Shown: positions 1-8,288 of the stretch, piece after piece | How positions within the stretch are numbered: position 1 is the stretch's first letter | Layout of the letters: each line of letters begins with the position of its first letter | Assembly (NCBI RefSeq): GCF_001659785.1 | Contig: NZ_CP015961.1 | Location: 124,001-188,000 of the forward strand | DNA length: 64,000 bases | Reading direction: 5' to 3' | Source of the DNA: Dietzia timorensis | Lineage (GTDB): Bacteria > Actinomycetota > Actinomycetes > Mycobacteriales > Mycobacteriaceae | Notes under the pieces: generated by a model | What the model was told of the DNA's origin: nothing | Seen by the model: the letters and a program-made list of their open reading frames with translations, nothing else | Database searches by the model: none | Translations under genes and position numbers: made by a program

Positions 1-108
1 TACGTCGACGCGCCCTTCGAACTGCACGTCATCGGACGCGGCGGGCATTGGCTTCCGGAGCACTATCCGGAGAAGGTCGCCGAAATCGTGCTCGGTCTCT
101 CCGGCTAG
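1..108 (+). CDS. alpha/beta hydrolase, C-terminal end (partial)
   Basis: The window opens inside a gene; 35 codons remain before a TAG. The visible end reads HVIGRGGHWLPEHYPEKV and then a short amphipathic helix. A Gly-His-Trp preceded by a beta strand and followed by a helix is the usual place of the catalytic histidine in alpha/beta hydrolase-fold enzymes, so this is probably the tail of such a hydrolase. Substrate cannot be judged from this fragment. The next gene starts 70 bases downstream on the same strand. Confidence 0.6.
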   Translation, partial: YVDAPFELHVIGRGGHWLPEHYPEKVAEIVLGLSG

Positions 109-178
109 GCCAGACCGCCGGGATCGATGCTCGCGAAGGTGCGGAACCTCGCGCTGTCCGCCGGGTAGCCTGGGGCGC

Positions 179-802
179 GTGAACCCTGGACCTGCGATCG
201 AGGCCTATTCGCGCCGAGCCGATGAGTATGTCGACCTGCTGGGAAGTATCGACTCCGTGCATGCGGTGGATCGGGCGTTGATCGCCGAGTGGGCGCGGGT
301 CGCGGACGGGCCGTTGATCGACGTGGGTAGCGGGCCCGGGCATCTCACGGAGTTTCTACGCGAGCAGGGGCACGATGTTCGCGGGATCGAACCGTCAGCT
401 GCCTTTGTCGATAGCGCACGGGCGCGTTTCCCGGGCTGCGAGTTCTGGCTTGGCGATGCCATGACGCTGCGGGAGGAAAAGGGCCGCTTCGCAGGCGTCC
501 TCGCTTGGTATTCGCTGATCCACCTGCCTCCGGAGGAGCACGCCGAAACTCTCCACGCGCTGGCGGGCGCGCTGCGGCCGGGCGGGACGATGCTGCTGGG
601 GTTCTTCGTCGGCCGCCGCACGGAAATCTTCGACCACGCCATTGCGCCCGCCTTTTTTCGGACCGTGGACAACGTGCGCGACCAGGTGCGTGCGGCCGGG
701 CTCGACATCGTCGAGACCCACACGCGCAGCGGCGGCCCGCATCGTCCCCACGCCGCCGTAATAGCTTCCAAGGAGCATGGGACGAAAGGACGAACGAGAT
801 GA
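179..802 (+). CDS. class I SAM-dependent methyltransferase
   Basis: A 207-residue protein with the class I methyltransferase fold. Motif I is DVGSGPG at residues 48-54, preceded by LID; an acidic residue follows about 20 residues later (GIEPS), as expected for ribose binding, and a GALRPGGTMLLGFF segment matches the late strand of the fold. The start is GTG at 179; no strong ribosome site is visible. The substrate is not predictable; proteins of this type are often annotated as ubiquinone/menaquinone-type methylases, which is only fold similarity. Its stop overlaps the start of the next gene (ATGA at 799-802), so the two are translationally coupled. Confidence 0.85.
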   Translation: MNPGPAIEAYSRRADEYVDLLGSIDSVHAVDRALIAEWARVADGPLIDVGSGPGHLTEFLREQGHDVRGIEPSAAFVDSARARFPGCEFWLGDAMTLREEKGRFAGVLAWYSLIHLPPEEHAETLHALAGALRPGGTMLLGFFVGRRTEIFDHAIAPAFFRTVDNVRDQVRAAGLDIVETHTRSGGPHRPHAAVIASKEHGTKGRTR

Positions 803-1188
803 AATCCACGCATGTCAGCCAAGTGATCGCGGCGCCGGCGAGCCGCGTCTACGACTTCGCCGCCAACCCCGACAACCTTCCGCGTTGGGCAGCAGGTCTT
901 GCGCAGGCGGAGGTGCGCCGCGATGGTGAGGACCTCGTCGCCGCGTCTCCGATGGGCGACGTGCGCGTGCGTTTCGCGCCGCCTAACGACTTCGGCGTGC
1001 TCGACCACGACGTGACGCTGCCGTCAGGCGAGGTGGTGAACAACCCGCTGCGGGTGCTGGACCACCCCGACGGCGCCGAAGTGGTGTTCACGGTGCGGCA
1101 GCTAGCTGCGAGCGACGACGATTTCGCGCGCGACTGCGCTGCGGTGGCCCGGGATCTCGAGGCGCTGCGCGAGCTCGTCGAAGGCTAG
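799..1188 (+). CDS. SRPBCC-family (START/polyketide cyclase-like) small protein
   Basis: A 129-residue protein beginning MKSTHVSQVIAAPASRVYDF, the typical first strand and helix of the SRPBCC ligand-binding fold (polyketide cyclase/dehydrase and lipid-transport group), followed by NPDNLPRWAAG. The family forms a helix-grip cavity that binds hydrophobic ligands; no specific ligand is indicated. Start chosen at ATG 799 because it gives the ATGA overlap with the preceding methyltransferase and a full-length domain. A cytoplasmic two-gene unit with the methyltransferase is likely. Confidence 0.8.
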   Translation: MKSTHVSQVIAAPASRVYDFAANPDNLPRWAAGLAQAEVRRDGEDLVAASPMGDVRVRFAPPNDFGVLDHDVTLPSGEVVNNPLRVLDHPDGAEVVFTVRQLAASDDDFARDCAAVARDLEALRELVEG

Positions 1189-1229
1189 GGAGAGGGCTTC
1201 CGGGGGCCGGGGAACCCTGTGAAGTCGCG

Positions 1230-1291
1230 AAACACCGCGCGCGGCCGGAAACACGTCGGCCAGCCGCAGTGAATCCGGCCGGACGTGTCGA
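1230..1291 (+). repeat. 62-bp dispersed repeat, copy 1 (left of endonuclease-like gene)
   Basis: This 62-bp segment starts AAACACCGCGCGCGGCCGG and ends GGACGTGTCGA. It recurs at 2417-2478 in the same orientation with only two differences (1255 G/A and 1257 C/A). Internal inverted arms are CGGCCGGA/TCCGGCCG and ACACGTC/GACGTGT, so the transcript could fold. It lies in the 196-bp gap between the SRPBCC gene and the 3' end of the minus-strand gene. Similar starts (AAACACCGCG or close) occur in elements at 16693 and 20588. Confidence 0.9.
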
Positions 1292-1384
1292 AGAGACGCG
1301 GAGAAATGTGGCGCGTAGAGCACGCCGTCATGTTCCGGTGCGACGCGGGGTTCACAGAGGTACAGAAAGTACTGCATCCGTGCT

Positions 1385-2332
1385 TCAAACTTTCGAACGG
1401 ATCCTCTCCAGGATTCGGGCGACCAGAAGCTTCTCGTCCAAGAAGTCTCGACTGGTTACGTGCATGACGCGGTAGCCGCGCGCGGTGAGGCCCTGGTCCC
1501 GCGAGCGCTGGTGGTCGAATTGCGTCCACTCGGAATTGGCCATGCGGCCGGCGGCAAATTTTCCCTTGCCGTCGAACTCGAGGACGAGGTTCTCTTCCGG
1601 CAGGTAGAGGTCGGCGATGTAGATCAGCGGGCCGCCGTCGCTGTCGCCGTCGCGAATCTCGAATTGCGGAATGGGCGTCGAGAAGCCGTGCCGAAAGAGC
1701 AGGACGCGCAATCGGGTTTCGCCAGGACTCTCTGCGCGACCATCGGAAAAGTCGAGTGCCGCCGCAGCTCGCGAAACTCCTTTGCCCGACGTTCCCGCTA
1801 GTCGCGCGCGGAGTGCGTCCTTGCTGGTGAGCTTCCTGTGCAGAGCCGCGTCGATCGCGGTTGTGGAAGCCAAGAAGCTGGATTGCCTGGCGAACTCGAT
1901 GAGCGCCAGATCGACGGACACGATAGGAATGCCGTTCGCGGAGGCTTGATCTTCGCGAAGCAGCTGCCGGTCTACCTTGATGTATCTCCCGTGAACTCGG
2001 TTAGCAGGTGTAACGCTGTGGCGGGTCAGATGGATCCTGCTCAGGTCGTGGTCAACCAGCGGAAGGTTGAGGGCGGCAAGCGCCGACCACGAACTCGCGT
2101 ACCACTCGTTCTTCGAGGTGGTGAGAGCACCCAGGACTCGCACTGCGTGACGTTCTTCCGGGTAGAGGCCGTTGAATGCCGACGTCGCGTAAGAGCCCTG
2201 GGCCAATCGAACCCAAGCGTTGCCGGCGACCTTTCTATCCATGTCGGTCTTGCTGTAGCCGAAGCTGCGGGCATCCTGCGTGGTGAAGACGTAGACGACC
2301 ACATCGGCGCGAACGGTCACTCGAACGGTCAC
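1385..2332 (-). CDS. AbiEi-like antitoxin-domain / DUF559-type nuclease-fold protein
   Basis: A 315-residue protein. Residues ~15-60 (VFTTQDARSFGYSKTDMDRK...GSYA) look like the winged-helix N-terminal domain of AbiEi-type antitoxins. The C-terminal ~120 residues carry IADLYLPEENLVLEFDGKGK and then QRSRDQGLTARGYRVMHVTS, which fits the E/D-x-D...D/E-x-K core of DUF559/very-short-patch-repair-like nucleases. Such two-domain proteins are common in actinobacteria, and their role is not settled. I see no partner toxin next to it. The GTG start at 2332 is uncertain: a duplicated 11-nt string at the N-terminus offers GTG codons at 2332, 2320 and 2305. The gene sits between near-identical 62-bp direct repeats. 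Confidence 0.75.
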   Translation of the reverse strand: MTVRVTVRADVVVYVFTTQDARSFGYSKTDMDRKVAGNAWVRLAQGSYATSAFNGLYPEERHAVRVLGALTTSKNEWYASSWSALAALNLPLVDHDLSRIHLTRHSVTPANRVHGRYIKVDRQLLREDQASANGIPIVSVDLALIEFARQSSFLASTTAIDAALHRKLTSKDALRARLAGTSGKGVSRAAAALDFSDGRAESPGETRLRVLLFRHGFSTPIPQFEIRDGDSDGGPLIYIADLYLPEENLVLEFDGKGKFAAGRMANSEWTQFDHQRSRDQGLTARGYRVMHVTSRDFLDEKLLVARILERIRSKV

Positions 2333-2416
2333 TCGGCTATCGTCGCCGATTCTTCTCGGAGGATGGGGGTGCTACTTCGGGGCGGAATCGTCGTGCGCGC
2401 CTACCTCGACGACGAA

Positions 2417-2478
2417 AAACACCGCGCGCGGCCGGAAACACATAGGCCAGCCGCAGTGAATCCGGCCGGACGTGTCGA
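2417..2478 (+). repeat. 62-bp dispersed repeat, copy 2 (right of endonuclease-like gene)
   Basis: Second copy of the element at 1230-1291, 60 of 62 bases identical, same orientation, 1187 bp apart. It lies upstream of the minus-strand endonuclease-like gene and ~55 bp before the start of the plus-strand hydrolase at 2534, so it could influence either promoter. The base changes remove the ACACGTC/GACGTGT arm pair but keep CGGCCGGA/TCCGGCCG. Confidence 0.9.
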
Positions 2479-2533
2479 CGGCGCCCGGCGGCGATAGCGT
2501 GGACACCGATCCCACGACGCAGGAGGGCATGAC

Positions 2534-3334
2534 ATGGCCGAGCTCGACCGCTCCACAGTTCGCGCCGGCGACGGCGCCGAGCTCGCCGTCCAGCGACTCG
2601 GCGAGGGGCCGGCGCTGCTGATGCTGCCGGGTCAGTCGAATTCGCATCGCTGGTGGAACGGGCTGCGCGAGCACTTCGCCGACCGCTTCACCACAGTGAC
2701 TTTCGACTACCGCGGCACCGGCACCACGCACGCGGAAGTGAGCCGCGACTCGATCAAGGGCTGGTCGACCACATCCTTTGCTGACGACGCACGCCACGTT
2801 CTCGCAGGCCTCGGGATCGAGCGAGCGCATATATACGGTGCGTCGATGGGCGGCCGGGTTGCGCAATGGCTTGCGGTCGACTCCCCGGACCTCGTTGATC
2901 GGCTCGTCCTCGCGTGCACCTCGCCGGGCGGTCCCGAGGCGACCGAACGCAGCGACGATGTGCGCAAGCGTCTCGGGCAGCGCGATCCCCAGGGGCGACT
3001 CGACACCCTCATCGACCTCTTCTACACACCCGAGTGGCGAGAAAAGGGGCTGCGAAGCTGTCTGCTCGGAGACGCGCAGATGTCCGGGCGGGCGCGTAGC
3101 GGGCACTTGCGCGTGAGCGGCGAGCATGATGCCTCGGCGAGGCTTGGTGAGATCTCGGCGCCCACGTTGATCATGCACGGCGACGACGATCTCATGGCGC
3201 CGGTCAGCAACGCTCACGTCCTTCACCGTCAGATCTCAGACGCCGATCTCTACATCCACCCCGGCGGCCGGCATGGTTTCTTCGACGAATTCTCGGACGA
3301 GGTGTCCGTCCGGATCGACGAGTTCCTCGGCTAG
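2534..3334 (+). CDS. alpha/beta hydrolase
   Basis: A 266-residue single-domain alpha/beta hydrolase. The nucleophile elbow is GASMGG with Ser104; the oxyanion region LMLPGQSNSHRWW is at residues ~30-42, an acidic residue is available in HGDDDLMAP, and the catalytic His lies in PGGRHGFFDEF near the C-terminus. The start ATG has a good ribosome site (AGGAGG about 7 nt upstream). Members of this group act on varied esters, epoxides or lactones; the substrate is unknown. It stands alone, with the repeat element just upstream. Confidence 0.88.
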   Translation: MAELDRSTVRAGDGAELAVQRLGEGPALLMLPGQSNSHRWWNGLREHFADRFTTVTFDYRGTGTTHAEVSRDSIKGWSTTSFADDARHVLAGLGIERAHIYGASMGGRVAQWLAVDSPDLVDRLVLACTSPGGPEATERSDDVRKRLGQRDPQGRLDTLIDLFYTPEWREKGLRSCLLGDAQMSGRARSGHLRVSGEHDASARLGEISAPTLIMHGDDDLMAPVSNAHVLHRQISDADLYIHPGGRHGFFDEFSDEVSVRIDEFLG

Positions 3335-3522
3335 ATGCGCGAGGAGGCGAGCGCGCTCGCATGCCGTGTGCCCTGCGCAATTTTATCGATCGTCGACCGG
3401 AGTTAATCCTGGATTCATGGCGACGCTGCTTTCCCGGTGCTCCGGCTCCATAGCGTGAGACCCCGTGTTCGCGGCCTTCTCGCGCCGCGTCGCCGACATC
3501 GAATCGCCCGGGAAAGGTCGAA

Positions 3523-4992
3523 ATGAATAAGCGTCTGCTCACGTCCGGAATGCTCACCGCAGCCCTCGCTGCCACTTCGATGGTCGCCGCCGCGCCCGCC
3601 ATCGCGCAGGCTGACGACCCGAAGGGCGTCGTCATTAACGAGGTCGAGTCGAACGCCGATCCTGTCGGCGACTGGGTCGAGCTCGCCAACCGCGACTCCG
3701 AGGAGAGCGTCGACATCTCCGGCTGGTCGATCCTGGATGATGACGACTCCCACGATCCGATCGTCTTCCCCGAGGGCACGACGATCGAGTCGGGCGGATA
3801 CACGTCCATCTACACCGCCGAAACCCCAGACGGCTTCGGCCTCGGCGGGAACGATTCTGTCCGGCTTTTTGACGCCGACGGCGAGATCGTCGACGAGACG
3901 AGCTGGGAAGGCCACGCTGCGACGACGTGGGGCCGCATCCCGGACATGACCGGCGACTTCGCCGTCACCGGTGCGCCCACCAAGGACGGCATCAACACCG
4001 CCGAGGGCGAAGAGGACGACACCGAGACAAAGCCGTTCCCGGGCGGCGAGTTCAAGATCAAGGACCAGGATCTCGGCGGGGACTTCGCCGACGAGGACAT
4101 GTCCGGCGTCGACTTCGACGACGAGGGCAATGCCTATGTCGTGAACAACGGCACGGGCACCCTGTACGTCCTGACCTACGACGCGGAGGCCGACGCCTAC
4201 TCGGTGAAGCAGACCTTCGAGCTGAACTACCCGGATGGCGCCGGAACCCTCGACGCCGAGGGCGTGACCGTCAACCCCGACGGCAGCATCTACGTGGCCA
4301 CCGAGCGCAATAACGACGACAGCAGCGTGAGCCGCCCGTCGCTGCTGCACTTCGAGCTCACCGAGAACGAAGAAGGCACGCTGGACGCCACTGAAGAGGT
4401 CTCCCTCAAGGAGTTCGTCGGCGAGATCGGCGCGAACGCCGGGCTCGAGGCCGTGGAGTACGTGCCGGAGATCGAGGGATACGCGGTTGGCGTCGAGGCC
4501 ACCGGCGACGTCCTCTTCGTCACGATCGCTGACGGCAAGGCCACGCTGGTCGACACCTACGAGTCCCCGTTCGAGGGCGTCATGGCTCTCGACTACTCCG
4601 ACGGCGTGCTCCGCGCGCTGTGCGACGAGGTCTGCCAGGGGCGCTCGGTCGAGTTGACCTTCGACGGCGAGAAGTTCGTCTCCGACGGCACGATCTTCGA
4701 CCGCCCCGCCGGGCTCGACAACTTCGCCAACGAGGGCTTCGCCTCCTTCACCGACGAGACCGGCACCCGCTACCTGTGGGCCGACGACGGTGTTGCGGAC
4801 GGTGTCTCGCTTCGCTCGGCGTTCGTCCCGGCGAACCCGGCCGGCAGCATCCCCGACCCGCTCGGCAGCCTCGGCGGTGACGGATCGACCGAGAACGCGC
4901 TCCCGGCGCTCGGCTCGCTGGCGATCGGCGGCGTCGCCGCGGGCATCGCGCTCGCAGTCTCCAACGGCGCGATCCAGCTTCCGCAGATCTAG
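3523..4992 (+). CDS. secreted lamin-tail domain / beta-propeller protein with C-terminal hydrophobic segment
   Basis: A 489-residue exported protein. Residues 1-29 are a Sec signal peptide (MNKRLLTSGMLTAALAATSM, cleavage near AIAQA-DD). Residues ~33-150 match a lamin-tail (LTD) domain: GVVINEVESN, DWVELANRDS, DISGWSILDDD and WGRIPD are typical. Residues ~175-430 show repeated strands (MSGVDFDDEGNAYVVNNGTG, LDAEGVTVNPDGSIYVATE, AGLEAVEYVPE) like SdiA-regulated or phytase-like beta-propellers. The last ~30 residues are hydrophobic, end in QLPQI and lack a basic tail or LPXTG. The product is very acidic. A cell-surface role is inferred; an enzymatic function is not shown. A strong terminator follows. 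Confidence 0.82.
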   Translation: MNKRLLTSGMLTAALAATSMVAAAPAIAQADDPKGVVINEVESNADPVGDWVELANRDSEESVDISGWSILDDDDSHDPIVFPEGTTIESGGYTSIYTAETPDGFGLGGNDSVRLFDADGEIVDETSWEGHAATTWGRIPDMTGDFAVTGAPTKDGINTAEGEEDDTETKPFPGGEFKIKDQDLGGDFADEDMSGVDFDDEGNAYVVNNGTGTLYVLTYDAEADAYSVKQTFELNYPDGAGTLDAEGVTVNPDGSIYVATERNNDDSSVSRPSLLHFELTENEEGTLDATEEVSLKEFVGEIGANAGLEAVEYVPEIEGYAVGVEATGDVLFVTIADGKATLVDTYESPFEGVMALDYSDGVLRALCDEVCQGRSVELTFDGEKFVSDGTIFDRPAGLDNFANEGFASFTDETGTRYLWADDGVADGVSLRSAFVPANPAGSIPDPLGSLGGDGSTENALPALGSLAIGGVAAGIALAVSNGAIQLPQI

Positions 4993-5027
4993 GCCTCACC
5001 GCCCGGCGATCTAGCCGACCAGGCATC

Positions 5028-5066
5028 AAAGTAGCGCCGCGGAAACGGATTCCGCGGCGCTACTTT
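5028..5066. terminator. bidirectional intrinsic terminator
   Basis: Perfect 17-bp inverted arms (AAAGTAGCGCCGCGGAA / TTCCGCGGCGCTACTTT) around a 5-nt loop, with an A run on one side and a T run on the other. It lies between two convergent genes and covers the last codons of the minus-strand membrane gene, so it can serve both. Confidence 0.93.
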
Positions 5067-5452
5067 TGTTGGGTTCCGGCGAGGCTCAGGTAGCCCCAAA
5101 TCGTGAGCATTCCGAGAACGCTGCCGCCGATCGCGCTCGCGAGGTTCCACATGTTGTCCGCTGAGAACGTGAACATTCCGGTGACGCCGCAGAGGAAATA
5201 GACGCCCAGGCACAGGATGCTCGAGGCGGCTACATGGAATCCCCGACGACCGCCGTCATCGGCGAACTGCCACGCTGTGCCAGCGAGAAAGGTTGTCCCG
5301 AGGATGACGGCGACCGTCCAATACGCGGAGACGTCCAGCGCGCCGAGCACGACGATGAGAACGAAGAGAACTGCGAGCAACACGAAGAATGGGGTTGCGC
5401 GGTCCATTCCCAGCCAGTCGGCGACCTTCGATTTCGGTTGCTGCTCGGTCAC
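5060..5452 (-). CDS. small four-helix membrane protein of unknown function
   Basis: A ~130-residue integral membrane protein. After a short polar start (TEQQPKSKVADWLGMDRATP) come four hydrophobic helices, about FFVLLAVLFVLIVVLGALDV, WTVAVILGTTFLAGTAW, FHVAASSILCLGVYFLCGV and ASAIGGSVLGMLTIWGYLSL. I chose GTG at 5452 because AGAAGGGA lies at a suitable distance upstream; an ATG 27 nt further upstream is possible but lacks that spacing. No family is recognised. It is convergent with the lamin-tail gene and divergent from the lipoprotein gene. Confidence 0.7.
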   Translation of the reverse strand: MTEQQPKSKVADWLGMDRATPFFVLLAVLFVLIVVLGALDVSAYWTVAVILGTTFLAGTAWQFADDGGRRGFHVAASSILCLGVYFLCGVTGMFTFSADNMWNLASAIGGSVLGMLTIWGYLSLAGTQQK

Positions 5453-5606
5453 GGTGGTTTCCCTTCTTGTCTTGCGCACATGGCTTCGCCCCGCAGGCTA
5501 CAGATCGTGAGGGAGGGGCGCTGGGATACGGGCAGTGCGTAACGCGGGCACCCTGCGCGAAGGATTAACCTGTACGCGAACCGAGCATCCGACGGGAGAT
5601 TCTTCG

Positions 5607-6305
5607 ATGTCGAACCACTCAGCGAGCCGGCGACTGGGGCGCGGCGCGAGCGCGCTGGCCGGATCCGCAGCCCTCCTCTTCGCCGCCGCGTGTGGCTCGT
5701 CCGGCGAGAGCGCGGCCCCGCCGACAGTCACCGAAACGGGCGATCCCGTGACCGCGACATCGACAGACCCCGCGCTCGCGTCGACGAGTGAAACGTCCGA
5801 ACCGACGGCGACGACCACGGTCACGCAGAGCAGTTCGACGCAGCCGAGCACCAACGCCGACGGCATTCCCGTGCCCGCGCCCGAGCGACGCTGCCAGGCC
5901 GCGCAGCTACAGATCACTGCTCTCGACGGCGACTCGGGAGCCGGGTCGACCTTCCACGAACTGGAATTCCGCAACGTCTCGCAGACCGAATGCCAGATGG
6001 CCGGCTATCCGGGTGTGTCTGCGCTCGATTCCGAGGGCGGCGAGCAGATCGGTGCGCCGGCGGGTCGATCAGAGGAGCAGGCACAGCTCCTCACCCTCGG
6101 GTCGGGCGACACCGCTACCGCGACACTGCGCGTGGTCAACATGGGCGAGGGCGGGAGTCCGCTCGACGATTGCGAACCCGCGGCCGCGAGCGGGCTCAAC
6201 GTTTTCTCCCCGGGGCTCGAGGAGTCGATCTACGTGCGCATGCAGGACTTCCACGCGTGCACGGGAGACGTGGAGTTCATGACCGTCTCGCCGGTCAGGG
6301 CGTGA
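5607..6305 (+). CDS. DUF4232-type secreted lipoprotein
   Basis: A 232-residue predicted lipoprotein. The signal peptide ends in a lipobox LFAAAC with the lipidated Cys at residue 29, followed by a Ser/Thr/Glu-rich linker (to ~residue 95). The C-terminal half (CQAAQLQITALDGDSGAG, FRNVSQTECQMAGYPGVSAL) matches the DUF4232 domain found in many actinobacterial lipoproteins, including paired cysteines. Start ATG 5607 was preferred over an upstream in-frame ATG at 5535 because it puts the signal peptide at the N-terminus and has GGGAG ten bases upstream. Role unknown; it should be anchored outside the plasma membrane. Confidence 0.82.
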   Translation: MSNHSASRRLGRGASALAGSAALLFAAACGSSGESAAPPTVTETGDPVTATSTDPALASTSETSEPTATTTVTQSSSTQPSTNADGIPVPAPERRCQAAQLQITALDGDSGAGSTFHELEFRNVSQTECQMAGYPGVSALDSEGGEQIGAPAGRSEEQAQLLTLGSGDTATATLRVVNMGEGGSPLDDCEPAAASGLNVFSPGLEESIYVRMQDFHACTGDVEFMTVSPVRA

Positions 6306-6310
6306 TCAGG

Positions 6311-6835
6311 ATGAACCAGCCGCCCAGCATGCCTCCCGGCACGTCGCCACACATGCCGAAACCAGCGCCGATGAAGATCGGCCTGCATCACTTCGCAAAG
6401 GTGTTCACCAAGGTGAGCACACCGGTCGTGCTCATGCTCGGGCCGGGTTTTATGCGCGTCGCCGCTGTCGATCGGCTCTTTTTCGAAGGCCCCGCCGGAG
6501 CGGTCTCGGCGAAGCTCAACAAGGTCGTCGGGCATCTCACGCTCGAGACGCCCAACGGCAAATTCCTGCTTGCCGCCGTCGGAGCGGCCGGCTCGCAGCC
6601 GTTCCATCCCGGGCAGGAACAGGAGATCATCGCCGCCCAGCAGCTCGCCGCGCAGGATCCGCAGACCAGCCAGGTCCGGCTCGCTCAGACCCTGTGGATC
6701 GGCAAGCCCGGACAGGTGGACGGGAGCTACGCGGGCGGTTTCAGGAGTATGCGCGACGGCGAGGCGATCAAACAAAACCAGATCGGGCGCATCGTCTACG
6801 AGGCCATGGGGCTCGCCGGCGTCGCGGTCAAGTAG
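6311..6835 (+). CDS. conserved hypothetical protein
   Basis: A 174-residue protein starting 6 nt after the lipoprotein stop, so probably co-transcribed. The first 20 residues are Pro/Met-rich and disordered. The rest contains VVLMLGPGFMRVAAVDRLFF and a moderately hydrophobic AVSAKLNKVVGHLTLETPNG segment; overall it looks soluble or membrane-associated rather than multi-spanning. I do not recognise a domain. No strong ribosome site is visible, so the start could depend on coupling to the upstream gene. Confidence 0.6.
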   Translation: MNQPPSMPPGTSPHMPKPAPMKIGLHHFAKVFTKVSTPVVLMLGPGFMRVAAVDRLFFEGPAGAVSAKLNKVVGHLTLETPNGKFLLAAVGAAGSQPFHPGQEQEIIAAQQLAAQDPQTSQVRLAQTLWIGKPGQVDGSYAGGFRSMRDGEAIKQNQIGRIVYEAMGLAGVAVK

Positions 6836-6923
6836 GGGCGGCGTGATCGTGGGTCGCATGTAACCTGGGCGCAACGTTTGGCGGTAAGCGCGAAACGTAC
6901 GCACACAGTGAGAGGTTCTCGGC

Positions 6924-8288
6924 GTGAGCGAGACCGACGATAAGACACAGCTGCCCGACCTATTTCCCAGCGCCGACTATGCGAGGGCCCGGCCGCCGCG
7001 CCGAATCGCGGTGATTGGTTCCGGGGTGTCGGGGCTCGTCGCCTCGCACGTTCTCTCGCGCCACGACGAGGTCACGTTGTTCGAGGCAGACCCCCGCCTC
7101 GGCGGCCACGCCCATACCCACGACGTCGATGTCGGCGGAAAGACGATCGCGGTCGACTCCGGTTTTATCGTGCACAACAGGCGCACCTACCCCACGCTGA
7201 TCAGGCTGTTCGATGAGCTGGGTGTCGCCACCATCGACAGCGAAATGTCGTTGTCGATCCGCGACGACGAACTCGGGGTCGAATACTGCGGGGGTACCGG
7301 CGTCGCAGGGATGCTTCCGAACCGCGCTGCGCTGCGCCCAAGGCACGTGAAAATGCTTGCGGACGTGCCTCGTTTCCACCGAGCCGCGCGCAAGCAGCTC
7401 GCCCGGGCGGATGCCACGTCCGACGTCATAAATTCACCCGAGACGCTGGGCGAATTCCTCGACCGCCACAGATTCGGGCAGCACTTTCGGCGCACGTTCG
7501 TGATCCCGCTCGTGGCTGCGGTGTGGTCGACCGAACCCGGCAAGGCGCTGGAGTATCCGGCCGAGTTCCTGTTCCGATTCCTCGATAACCACGGCATGCT
7601 CACGGTGCTGGGCTCGCCGCAGTGGCGGACCGTCGCCGGTGGCTCGCGCAACTATGTGGACTCAGTTGCCGCAGGAATCGCGCATGTCCGCACCGGTGAG
7701 CCGGTGCATGAGGTAATGCCCGGCAGAGGCGGCGTGCGGGTCGACACCGCCGCAGGCGGGGACACTTTCGACGCGGTCGTCGTGGCGACCCATTCCGACC
7801 AGGCCCTTCGCATGCTTGGTGCTCCCACGCCGGCGCAGACGGAGATACTTTCGGCGCTGCCGTACCAGCGCAACGAGATGATCATGCACACCGATACCTC
7901 GATTCTTCCGCGCGCACCGAGGGCGCGGGCGGCGTGGAACCATCTGAGTTCGGCGCCGCTCCGAATCACTTCCGAAGGCGAAGGCCCCCAGCAGGAAGTG
8001 ATCACCTACGACATGAACCGCTTACAGCACCTCCCCGTACCGGGGGAGACCCGGATTCTCGTCACCCTCAACGGGCGAGAGCTGGTCGACCCGGAAAAGA
8101 TCCTCCGCAGCGCCGAATACGCGCACCCGCTCTACACGCCCGAATCCGTCGCAGCGCGCGCCCGGCTCGCCGAGATCGATTCCGACCGTGTGGTGTTCGC
8201 CGGCGCGTACCACGGCTGGGGCTTTCATGAGGATGGCGCCGCATCGGGATTGCGGGCGGCCGAGAAGCTCGGCGGGCGGTGGAGCTGA
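6924..8288 (+). CDS. FAD-dependent amine-oxidase-like flavoprotein (UfaD/Rv0449c-type)
   Basis: A 454-residue NAD(P)/FAD-binding protein. The dinucleotide motif GSGVSG is at residues 32-37, followed by LFEADPRLGGHAHTHDV, and the C-terminus has the FAD-closing segment VFAGAYHGWGFHEDGAASGL. This family occurs beside DUF1365 and cyclopropane-fatty-acid-synthase-like genes in many bacteria, including the Rv0447c-Rv0449c region of M. tuberculosis. In Rhodobacter sphaeroides, as I recall, the homologue desaturates a methylated acyl chain during furan fatty acid formation. Start is GTG 6924. Its TGA overlaps the next ATG (TGATG), opening a four-gene operon. A role in acyl-chain oxidation is inferred from context. 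Confidence 0.85.
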   Translation: MSETDDKTQLPDLFPSADYARARPPRRIAVIGSGVSGLVASHVLSRHDEVTLFEADPRLGGHAHTHDVDVGGKTIAVDSGFIVHNRRTYPTLIRLFDELGVATIDSEMSLSIRDDELGVEYCGGTGVAGMLPNRAALRPRHVKMLADVPRFHRAARKQLARADATSDVINSPETLGEFLDRHRFGQHFRRTFVIPLVAAVWSTEPGKALEYPAEFLFRFLDNHGMLTVLGSPQWRTVAGGSRNYVDSVAAGIAHVRTGEPVHEVMPGRGGVRVDTAAGGDTFDAVVVATHSDQALRMLGAPTPAQTEILSALPYQRNEMIMHTDTSILPRAPRARAAWNHLSSAPLRITSEGEGPQQEVITYDMNRLQHLPVPGETRILVTLNGRELVDPEKILRSAEYAHPLYTPESVAARARLAEIDSDRVVFAGAYHGWGFHEDGAASGLRAAEKLGGRWS

